64,000 nt of DNA, from the NCBI RefSeq assembly GCF_017876795.1, contig NZ_JAGIOR010000001.1:777501-841500 (forward strand), in the 5' to 3' direction. This DNA is from Rhizobium leguminosarum. GTDB taxonomy: Bacteria; Pseudomonadota; Alphaproteobacteria; Rhizobiales; Rhizobiaceae. Every line of letters starts with the position of its first letter. Position 1 is the stretch's first letter. Position numbers and translations under genes: made by a program. The notes beneath the pieces are model-generated. The model saw only the letters and a list, made by a program, of their open reading frames with translations. It had not been told where the DNA came from and searched no databases. This document shows positions 1 to 7,544 of this stretch, one piece after another.

Positions 1-163
1 GTTCGTCGGCGGCCTCGGCCAGCCGGTCGCCGCCGAGATCGGCGATGGCGACGCTCATGCCGCGTCCGGCGAAATATTTCGCTGCCGCCAAGCCGATGCC
101 GGAAGCGCCGCCGGTGATGACGGCAACATTGGATTTCTTGAAAATGTCTTGAATATTGGTCAC
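1..163 (-). CDS. SDR-family oxidoreductase, N-terminal part only
   Basis: This is the first 54 codons of a short-chain dehydrogenase/reductase that runs off the left edge of the window. The start is a GTG preceded by a GAGGAG ribosome binding site. Residues 17-24 form the TGGASGIG nucleotide-binding loop of classical SDR enzymes, after a beta-strand (VAVIT), and an acidic residue follows the second strand (AIADLGG), which usually means NAD(H) preference. The active-site Tyr-Lys region lies outside the window, so the substrate cannot be guessed. The gene diverges from argG, and about 177 bp between them must hold both promoters. Confidence 0.85.
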   Translation of the reverse strand, partial: MTNIQDIFKKSNVAVITGGASGIGLAAAKYFAGRGMSVAIADLGGDRLAEAADE

Positions 164-340
164 GGAGAGCCTCTCCTCGATCATTGCTAGGACGTTGGCG
201 AATATGGGCTCCGCTTTCGCGCTGTCAAACGCTATCGGCGCATGGGCCGTCGCACTTGCCCTTGCGTCACGCGCCAATCTCGCTAAAAGTGCCGCGACAC
301 CGGGTTTTCGCCGGCCTTTTATGCAACGGACCTCATCATC

Positions 341-1564
<1,224 letters not shown>

Positions 1565-1591
1565 GCACACTTCGCCTTTACACCGGATATG

Positions 1592-1620
1592 GGCCCGCCG
1601 GCATCGCCGCGCGGGCTCTT
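1592..1620 (+). terminator. Probable argG terminator
   Basis: A GC-rich inverted repeat (GCCCGC ... GCGGGC with extra pairing inside) lies 28 bases after the argG stop codon and ends in CTCTTTCATT. The T-run is short and overlaps the stop codon of the convergent PurA-like gene, so it may serve both strands. Structure is seen directly; termination is inferred. Confidence 0.5.
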
Positions 1621-2847
1621 TCATTGCACAGCGATTTCCGCCGCGGCTGCATCCACGTGTAGCCTGACATCCCCGCGACGCGGTCCCCAGCTCTCGGCCC
1701 GGAGCGGCAGGCCGACCAGATCGGCTATATCAGACGCCGCTTTGGCAGGATCAAGCCGCATTACTTCTTCGCAATCCGTCACGGCAAAACCGTCGTCTGC
1801 CTGATCGAGGCAGGTCACCGCCAGTCCGGCGCTGACGGTGATACCGTCGCGGTCCAACGTCAGATCGCGTGTTATGGCCTCACGCAATAGGCCGAGATCG
1901 AGCGGAGCGAGCCTTAGGCACCCCTGCCACTCGTTCGGTGCGTTGGTGGGGTCCACGACACTGATGCCGGGGAGTGTGGCAACTTCCCCTTTGAGGGGTC
2001 CTGCGCCGTGCCGGGTGGTATAGCAGCGCGTCGCATACGTCGTGTCCAGCTCCGTGATGCCAGCCTCGGCGGCGATAGCCAAGATGTTGGCGAGCCCGGT
2101 ATTCGAACGGGTGACGTGGGGGAACACGCCACGGTCCTGATCAAGCCCCAGGCCCTGTGCCGCTTCGAAGATGACAGTGCCGCGTTCGCACAGCCGTCGG
2201 TCGGGCCAGAGCGTGACGTGGTCGAGATAGGCGGCGCAATCGGCCTCGAAGCGGGCGATGGTGGTGTCGTCCGCCAGCGCGGTGGTCAGTTCCGTGGGCA
2301 GGGCGGTGATGCCGAGCGCGGCCAGCCGGAGAGGCACCCAGGCATCGCGGATGGAAACAAGGCGGGCGTGCAGATCGGGGCGGAACAGATCCTTCGTCGA
2401 GAGAGCGAATTCCGGGCGTAGATTGCGCTCGATGGTCTCGCCGAAGCCGAGGCCGCAACTGCCATGACGGGCAGTGCCACGCGCCAGTTCCAAGGCCTGA
2501 TTGATGATGACGTCGAACGGGGTGGTGACCGGGGCACGCGGGTCGCTGCTGATCGCGGGCTTCACCCCGAGCTGGCTGAGATCAGCCAACTCGTCGAGCA
2601 GCAGCATCGGATGGGCGACGAAAAAGCGGCTGAAATGCGTGGCAGCCCCGGCAAAGCTGCCCGAGCCGATATGGTGGAAGACATGGCGCAGGCCGGCGGG
2701 ATCGACCACGGTGTGGCCGGCCTGAGCACCGCCATTGCTGCGAACCACCACGGCCCCCGGCGTGGCTGCGGCAAGGCGATCGACCATCAGTCCCTTACCT
2801 TCGTCGCCATAAAGCGCGCCGATCACGGCCTGTGCGCGAGTGCTCAT
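1621..2847 (-). CDS. PurA-like (adenylosuccinate synthetase family) paralogue of unknown reaction
   Basis: The 408-residue protein belongs to the adenylosuccinate synthetase fold, whose typical members join IMP and aspartate using GTP. Seen here: the GDEGKG loop at 14-19 with the catalytic Asp kept, AGHT at 43-46 with the catalytic His kept, FEAAQG at 227-232 and YTTRHGAGP at 276-284. However, the glycine/arginine-rich aspartate-binding loop expected near residues 300-315 (TTGRxRR in ordinary PurA) is replaced by a sequence around NEWQGCLRLAP, and the guanine-specificity TKLD motif is TCLD (345-348). It is also shorter than typical PurA (about 430). A different amino donor or nucleotide is therefore likely. 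The ATG has a GAGGAG site 6 bases upstream. It follows the VWA gene on the same strand, 166 bp downstream. A housekeeping purA is expected elsewhere. Confidence 0.8.
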   Translation of the reverse strand: MSTRAQAVIGALYGDEGKGLMVDRLAAATPGAVVVRSNGGAQAGHTVVDPAGLRHVFHHIGSGSFAGAATHFSRFFVAHPMLLLDELADLSQLGVKPAISSDPRAPVTTPFDVIINQALELARGTARHGSCGLGFGETIERNLRPEFALSTKDLFRPDLHARLVSIRDAWVPLRLAALGITALPTELTTALADDTTIARFEADCAAYLDHVTLWPDRRLCERGTVIFEAAQGLGLDQDRGVFPHVTRSNTGLANILAIAAEAGITELDTTYATRCYTTRHGAGPLKGEVATLPGISVVDPTNAPNEWQGCLRLAPLDLGLLREAITRDLTLDRDGITVSAGLAVTCLDQADDGFAVTDCEEVMRLDPAKAASDIADLVGLPLRAESWGPRRGDVRLHVDAAAAEIAVQ

Positions 2848-2913
2848 CCTCTGCTCCTCAAAATGGTTCCCGGAGCGATCGCGCCGGGGCTTAGCTGTGG
2901 AAGGGTATGGGCC

Positions 2914-3000
2914 GGGGCGGTTCAGCTCTTATGGGGGCACAGAACCGCTCCAACCTTTTGTTTGTAAATCCCCGGGGAAAGCGCCTCGCACTTTTCCCGG
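2914..3000. repeat. Two GC-rich hairpins between the VWA and PurA-like genes
   Basis: Two inverted repeats fill much of the 166-bp gap. The first pairs GGGGCGGTTC (2914-2923) with GAACCGCTCC (2942-2951). The second pairs CCGGGGAAA (2972-2980) with the TTTTCCCGG ending at 3000 and continues inward. Read on the minus strand, the second has AAGTGCGAGGCGCTT, which resembles the AAGTGTGCAGCGGTT core of the other intergenic repeats in this window. They may end or process the VWA transcript before the PurA-like gene. Confidence 0.55.
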
Positions 3001-3013
3001 ATGAGAAGCCGGA

Positions 3014-3916
3014 TTAGAATAATGGCAGCAGGCGCCGCTTCGGGCGTTCGCCGATGGCCTTGGCGACGACTGCGGCCGCCGCACCCGGCCAGCTGGCGGC
3101 CACCTCGCCGGCATCCCGGCCCTCGGTGATCTCGATGATCGACACCACCAGTTCGGCGATGCGCCGGTGATCATCGAGCACGAAGGTCCGGCCTGGCAGC
3201 AACGGCTGCCAGCTCGCGAGCACCCGCTCGAGCCGCGTGGCGGCATAACCCTCGCGGATGACGATGTGGAAGACCTCATAGGATCTCTGCGCCATCGCAA
3301 GGCATTCTCGGGCGGTCAGGCCACGCGGCGGTTCGATGCCGAAGATGCGGGCGATCTGCTCGGCCGTCAGGCCATTGTGAACCGGCTCGTCGCCAATGGT
3401 GAAGAGATAGCCCTTGCGGCCGCGTCTTTCGAAGGCATCGGTCGAGGTTTTGAGGGCCGCCAGAAGGTGGGCAGCGCTGTAGCTCTCGCCGTCATTGCCA
3501 CCGCCATTGCCTTCCAGCCACAAGGCGCGGATCTGGCTGGCAAGCGAGATATCGGCCTCGAACTGGGTGGCCTGCAGGGGTGCTGCATCGGTATACGCAT
3601 CTCCTATCGCCGCCACCATGATATGCGGATCGGATACGGGCCGGCGGTCGTAAATCTCCGACGTCAGGGTGATGAGCCCGCCGCGCATAAGCTCGTGGGC
3701 GATCATGCCCATCGAGCCGGTCACATCCGAGGCGAGAATAATCGGCGTCGATTGCGGATTGTAGGCGCTGTCGCGGCTCTCGCGGGTGGCAAAGCGCGCC
3801 GGATCGAACTGGGGGTCGATGCCGGTGGCGCCGAATACTTCGGACCGGCTGCGGCCATCCACATGGCGTGCATTGTAGGCCGCCCAGTCGGTGGTGCTGA
3901 AACGTCCCATACCCAT
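3014..3916 (-). CDS. von Willebrand factor A (VWA) domain protein
   Basis: The 300-residue cytoplasmic protein has a VWA domain in its middle part. The metal-ion-dependent adhesion site is visible as DVTGS (a DxTxS form of the usual DxSxS) near residues 62-66, with a later Asp in TIGDEP. There is a glycine/asparagine-rich loop (GNGGGNDGE) between. No signal peptide or membrane segment is present, so an intracellular scaffold or chaperone-type role is more likely than adhesion. The start at 3916 was chosen because AGGAGT lies 7 bases upstream; an upstream TTG at 4000 would run into the operator-like repeats. It is the first gene of a probable VWA - PurA-like operon and diverges from the NrtR-type regulator. 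Its partner and function are unknown. Confidence 0.85.
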   Translation of the reverse strand: MGMGRFSTTDWAAYNARHVDGRSRSEVFGATGIDPQFDPARFATRESRDSAYNPQSTPIILASDVTGSMGMIAHELMRGGLITLTSEIYDRRPVSDPHIMVAAIGDAYTDAAPLQATQFEADISLASQIRALWLEGNGGGNDGESYSAAHLLAALKTSTDAFERRGRKGYLFTIGDEPVHNGLTAEQIARIFGIEPPRGLTARECLAMAQRSYEVFHIVIREGYAATRLERVLASWQPLLPGRTFVLDDHRRIAELVVSIIEITEGRDAGEVAASWPGAAAAVVAKAIGERPKRRLLPLF

Positions 3917-3993
3917 GGCATCACTCCTTTGCTGTTGCCTTGGTGATCCGGCTCGGGCGTCCTGCCCGCTGCCTTCGCTATCAATCATATAGA

Positions 3994-4036
3994 CTTGCAA
4001 ATTGCATTTTGCAAGTTGCTATTTGCAAATTGTTAT
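3994..4036. promoter_or_regulatory. Tandem 7-bp repeat array, probable operator
   Basis: Six consecutive heptamers start at 3995, 4002, 4009, 4016, 4023 and 4030: TTGCAAA, TTGCATT, TTGCAAG, TTGCTAT, TTGCAAA, TTGTTAT. The array also holds an inverted repeat (CTTGCAA 3994-4000 with TTGCAAG 4009-4015) and the perfect palindrome ATTTGCAAAT (4021-4030). It lies between the divergent VWA and NrtR-type genes, where both promoters must be. On the minus strand, TTGCAA (4014-4009) followed 17 bases later by TATATG could be the VWA promoter. The repeats are seen directly; binding by the adjacent NrtR-type protein is inferred. Confidence 0.75.
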
Positions 4037-4087
4037 TTTTGCGGTTGGCCGTTATGAACCCCGAGAACGCTCACCAGGAAGATACCG

Positions 4088-4756
4088 ATGGCAGAGGCTG
4101 AATTCGCACGGCCGATCGTGACGGTCGACATCGTCTTGCTGACGCTGCACGAAGGACGGCTATGCGTCGCCTTGCTGCCGCGGGCCGCCGCGCCGTTTGT
4201 CGGCGTGCCGGCGCTGATCGGCGGCTATCTGCACACCGATGAGGACGCCGATGCGGAGGCGGCAGTGCGGCGTATCCTCAGAGCCAAGGCAGGGCTCGAA
4301 GGCATCTTCTTCGAACAGCTTGCGACCTTCGCATCGGCGCGGCGTGATCCTCGCGACTGGTCGGTATCGATCACCTATTTTGCCCTGGTCCCGCAGGGAG
4401 CGTTGGAGGGCGGCGCCAGTCTCCTGGAATTGCGCCCTGTCGAGGCCGCAGGCGAATTGCCCTTCGACCATCATGAGATCGTCACCGCCGCGCTGGCGCG
4501 GCTGCGCGGCAAGGGCGCCTACTCGACCATCCCGGCAAGGCTGCTTCCCGAGGTCTTCACGATGTCGGAACTGCAGGCAATCTATGAAACGGTCATGGGC
4601 GAGCGGCTCGACCAAAGCGCCTTTCGCCGCAAGATCAACGATCTGGATCTGCTCGAAGTGGTCGAGGGCGAAAAACGACAAACCGAGCGAGCCCGGCGAC
4701 CGACGACGCTCTATCGGCTGAAGACGCCGATCGCTGTGTTCGATCGAAGAATTTGA
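4088..4756 (+). CDS. NrtR-type transcriptional regulator (degenerate Nudix domain plus winged helix)
   Basis: The 222-residue protein has a Nudix fold in its first 140 residues and an NrtR-type winged helix at about 150-215 (LPEVFTMSELQAIYE onward). The Nudix box at 45-70 has kept its glycine and first acidic residue, but the catalytic REUxEE core reads RRILRAK, so hydrolysis is unlikely and the domain should act as a ligand sensor. In studied NrtR proteins the ligand is ADP-ribose and the targets are NAD genes. Here no NAD gene is nearby; the divergent VWA and PurA-like genes are the obvious targets. AGGAAG precedes the ATG. The heptamer array lies about 50-90 bases upstream, which suggests autoregulation as well. 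Confidence 0.88.
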   Translation: MAEAEFARPIVTVDIVLLTLHEGRLCVALLPRAAAPFVGVPALIGGYLHTDEDADAEAAVRRILRAKAGLEGIFFEQLATFASARRDPRDWSVSITYFALVPQGALEGGASLLELRPVEAAGELPFDHHEIVTAALARLRGKGAYSTIPARLLPEVFTMSELQAIYETVMGERLDQSAFRRKINDLDLLEVVEGEKRQTERARRPTTLYRLKTPIAVFDRRI

Positions 4757-4772
4757 GCGCATCGGTTGCCTC

Positions 4773-4845
4773 GTCTCGCCGGAGCGCGAGATGGGGCAGG
4801 CGCTGATCGACAGGTGCCAGGAGCATGTCGACGGCGAAGTGACGC
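4773..4845 (+). pseudogene. argG: Fragment of argG (73 bp)
   Basis: This stretch matches argG nucleotides 1311-1383 with 5 mismatches in 73 bases by eye. It still reads as SPEREMGQALIDRCQEHVDG where ArgG has [20 protein letters not shown]. Similarity ends abruptly on both sides. It has no start codon, begins 17 bases after the NrtR-type stop and is on the same strand as argG. It is best read as a duplication or insertion scar marking the right edge of the accessory module. Confidence 0.85.
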
Positions 4846-5042
4846 TTTTGCAACCTCGACCCGTCGTAGTCTCGGTCGGGCATGGATCATCTCATCGATA
4901 CCAGCCCAGTGACGTTGAAGGTGCGGTGACGCGCGACTGTTCTGTACCGATCAGCGAGGAATTGGGTTGACAGAACTTTGCCCCTGTCTGCTGTCTGAGC
5001 AGACGACGGAGAGGACGCTGGCCGCGCGTCAACGCTTTTTAT

Positions 5043-5801
5043 TTAGTTCGAAGCGGCACCTTCCGCAGCATCTTTGATCAGATCGGCGACTGCCTGGGGT
5101 TGGGACACGTACACGGCGTGACTTCCCTTGATCTCGACCGTCGAGCTACCTGCCCGCTTGGCCATATACCGTTCAAAGTCAGGATTAATCTTATGATCTT
5201 CCGTCGCAACGGCATACCAGCTCGGTTTAGAACGCCAAGCGGCTTCGGTGACCTTTGTACCTAGCGCCTTCTCGCTCACCGGAACCTGAGATCGCGCCAT
5301 GAAATCCGCGTCGGCTTCAGGCAGGTCTGCAGCGAAGTCCTCATGGAACGTCTTGGGGTCCAACGTGCGAAACCCATCCGAGCTCTTGATCACGTTGTTC
5401 GTTGCAGCTGGAAATTTGCCGCGGACCTCAGCCAGATCTTCGTGTGCATCCGGTGCGAGCGCAGCGACATATACCAGCGCCTTCACACTTGGTGCGTTTC
5501 CTGCCTGTGTGATCACAATCCCGCCGTAACTGTGTCCGACGAGAACAACCGATCCGCCAGCCTGATCGATGGCCCGGGTCGTGGCGGCGACATCGTCTGC
5601 CAGTGACGTTTCGGGCTCTTGCACGACCGTGACCTTATATCCCTCGTGCGTGAGAATATCGGAAACTTGTCGCCAGCCGGAACCATCAGCATAAGCGCCG
5701 TGAACCAACACGATATTTTTAACAGGCTCAGCGCTGTAGACCGGTGCGGAAGATAAGGCGACGCCGGCAAGAGCGGCGAAAGCGGAAACCAGGTGATTCA
5801 T
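5043..5801 (-). CDS. Secreted alpha/beta hydrolase
   Basis: The 252-residue protein starts with a signal peptide of about 23 residues (MNHLVSAF ... VYSA), so it should act in the periplasm. The fold shows the HGAYADGSGW oxyanion strand near residue 34 and the nucleophile elbow GHSYGG near 90-95, where the Ser is catalytic. A His in GSHAVYVSQP near the C-terminus completes the triad. This pattern is that of the AB_hydrolase_6 / EstC-like esterases; the substrate is unknown. AGGAGA precedes the ATG by 6 bases. It stands alone, converging on the argG remnant. The GC content and codon use of the upstream region look lower than average, which suggests acquired DNA. Confidence 0.87.
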   Translation of the reverse strand: MNHLVSAFAALAGVALSSAPVYSAEPVKNIVLVHGAYADGSGWRQVSDILTHEGYKVTVVQEPETSLADDVAATTRAIDQAGGSVVLVGHSYGGIVITQAGNAPSVKALVYVAALAPDAHEDLAEVRGKFPAATNNVIKSSDGFRTLDPKTFHEDFAADLPEADADFMARSQVPVSEKALGTKVTEAAWRSKPSWYAVATEDHKINPDFERYMAKRAGSSTVEIKGSHAVYVSQPQAVADLIKDAAEGAASN

Positions 5802-6130
5802 ATAGTTCTCCTTTCACAAATGGACGACTGAGCTCCCCCGAGGACTCGTCCGGGGGTGTTCCGCTCAGAAGGCGAGCCACGATGTGGCTTGCCCTGATAC
5901 ATTCGGTGCTGATCGCCAGGCGTTACAAACCTCACAAGCTTGTGACTATCCGCGCCGGCAAATTTGGGCAGGCGTCCCAAAGCTCGCTAGTCTACAGATC
6001 CGAATCGCTGCTTCAGGCAGAAGTTACCGATAATAGGATTTGCTTTTATCCCGCTTTTCGTGGCCGCGGACCGCTCTTGACGGACGCCGGGGATGACTTA
6101 CTCTGCCAAATCATCCTCCGGAGTATTTCC
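5802..6130. other. Intergenic region with hairpin and 12-bp palindrome
   Basis: No gene is supported in this 329-bp divergent gap. It holds a hairpin with CCCCCG (5835-5840) pairing CGGGGG (5851-5856), and the perfect 12-bp palindrome CACAAGCTTGTG (5933-5944), which sits about 135 bases upstream of the hydrolase start and could be an operator. Both the hydrolase and lysE promoters should be here, but I cannot place clear -35/-10 boxes. Confidence 0.5.
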
Positions 6131-6772
6131 ATGACGCAGTCCCTGGTCGTCGGCGCCTTTCTGGCGGCACTCTTCTATGTGCTCATCCCCGGGCCCGCCT
6201 TTCTGCAACTGCTCGGCATCGGTGCCGGGCAGGGCCGCAAGGCCGGCGCCTTCTTCATGATGGGGCATCTGGTCGGGGATATCATCTGGTCATCGCTGGC
6301 GCTGATCGCGATCGTCGGCGCAAAGACGATCGGAACCTTCGTCTTCGACCTGCTCGGCCTTGCCTGCGGCTTCTATCTCGCCTGGATCGGCTGGAGCGCC
6401 GTCAATGCCAAGCCGAAGACCGAGGGGCAGGCTCTCGTGGTGGTCGAGCGGCCGTTTCGTCGTGGTCTGATCTTCGGCGTCACCAATCCGAAGGGGTATC
6501 CGGTGGCGCTCGCCACCTTCACCGCACTGGTTGCAGGCTCGGCCGGGGCGCTTGATTTCGAGGCGTTGCCGGTGCTTGTCGGTGTGTCGTTCGTCGGTTT
6601 CGTGACGGCCGACATCATCCTGATCGGCGTCATCGGTGCAGGCGCGGTCCGCCGCTTCTATCGGGCGCATGAACGGTTGATCGTGCGCTGCTCGGGCGTA
6701 CTCTTCATGGGTTTTGCCGCCCAGGCACTCTGGCATGCAACGCCCGGCCTCATCGGCTGGCGCAAGGCCTGA
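6131..6772 (+). CDS. LysE/RhtB-family amino-acid exporter
   Basis: A 213-residue inner-membrane protein with about six hydrophobic segments. The N-terminal part has the family signature PGPAFLQLLGIGAGQGRKAG near residues 22-41, followed by a conserved membrane segment. Members export amino acids or related small solutes; the substrate cannot be told. The start at 6131 was chosen over an upstream extension because the hydrophobic N-terminus MTQSLVVGAFLAALF begins here and CGGAG lies upstream. An intergenic repeat begins directly at its stop codon. It shares a divergent promoter region with the secreted hydrolase. Confidence 0.9.
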   Translation: MTQSLVVGAFLAALFYVLIPGPAFLQLLGIGAGQGRKAGAFFMMGHLVGDIIWSSLALIAIVGAKTIGTFVFDLLGLACGFYLAWIGWSAVNAKPKTEGQALVVVERPFRRGLIFGVTNPKGYPVALATFTALVAGSAGALDFEALPVLVGVSFVGFVTADIILIGVIGAGAVRRFYRAHERLIVRCSGVLFMGFAAQALWHATPGLIGWRKA

Positions 6773-6896
6773 AGCGCGTCGCGATCTTTCAGATTCGCTC
6801 CTTGCGCTTAGCTCTTTGTTTTTACGCATGTCGTTGCGGCAAAAAGCGCTTCGCGCTTTGCCTGGGAAAACCGCTGCACACTTTTGCGCGACATGC
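6773..6896 (-). repeat. Rhizobial intergenic palindromic repeat, long form
   Basis: Read on the minus strand it begins GCATGTCGCGCAAAAGTGTG, carries AGCGGTTTT, then CAACGACATGCGT and ends with GAATCTGAAAGATCGCGACG. The outer GCATGTCG / CGACATGC arms pair. It is the same element as 57411-57513, with about 25 extra bases near the centre forming an inner GCGCTTCGCGC hairpin. It abuts the stop codon of the LysE gene, so it probably lies in that mRNA 3' end. Confidence 0.8.
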
Positions 6897-6902
6897 TTTA
6901 AT

Positions 6903-7334
6903 TCAACTGTCCAGGAAATTGACGATCGATTTCAGGGTCTGGACCTCATCGGGATCGCCGATCGACATGGCGATCTGCAGCTGATTTTTGTAATAATCGA
7001 GAAAATTGAAGCTGGTGCCGTCGGTGACGCTGGAGAGATCGATAACGTTGCCATGCGGATCGATCGCATGCATCGGCAGCGGCTCGGAGATCGCAGCGTA
7101 GGTATTCTGATCGATCAGGCCGCTGTCGAAACTCTGGCGTGCGTAATTGCGCAGTTCTCCAGGGCTGACCGCGGTGAAATCCGGCCCTTCGTCACTATTG
7201 TCGTCGATCTGGAACGAGGCCGGGGCCGGAGCCCTGGTCTGGATTTCAATATCAGAGGTCTTCGAAGTTTTTGCGTTATTAGGATTGTTTTTAAAGAGCA
7301 AACTCTGAGAAGACCGCACAGAAATAATTTCCAT
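6903..7334 (-). CDS. Hypothetical protein, 143 residues
   Basis: I do not recognise this family. The start at 7334 (MEIISVRSSQ) has AAGGGGA upstream; an upstream extension lacks one. The N-terminal 50 residues are polar and probably disordered, rich in Asn, Ser and Thr. The rest is compact with an SPGELRNYARQSFDSGLID segment and a C-terminal helix ending FLDS. There is no signal peptide or membrane segment. The polar tail and the NYARQSFDSGLID-type segment would suit a cytoplasmic or surface accessory protein, but that is a guess. The gene diverges from the M3 peptidase and converges on the intergenic repeat after lysE. Confidence 0.75.
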   Translation of the reverse strand: MEIISVRSSQSLLFKNNPNNAKTSKTSDIEIQTRAPAPASFQIDDNSDEGPDFTAVSPGELRNYARQSFDSGLIDQNTYAAISEPLPMHAIDPHGNVIDLSSVTDGTSFNFLDYYKNQLQIAMSIGDPDEVQTLKSIVNFLDS

Positions 7335-7544
7335 GGCGCATGTCCCCTTGCAGGAAGAGTATGGGGAAACTAGCGCTTGCGCGTGATTCGCGTCAATCGT
7401 TAACAATTGGTTAATTTTCGCGCGTCAATTTTTGTCCACCAGATTTGGCGGGTGAGGCGAAAGGCGCTTGTCTGCAACATACCAATTCCAGGGCGGCTCT
7501 CCTATATGGACGATCCACCTGCATGCCAAAAAGGAATTTCTCCG

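Noticed and set aside
1621..2847. PurA-like protein as phage-type PurZ (2-aminoadenine synthesis)
   Set aside because: PurZ replaces the first-loop catalytic Asp by Ser, but here GDEGKG is intact, and no phage gene is nearby.
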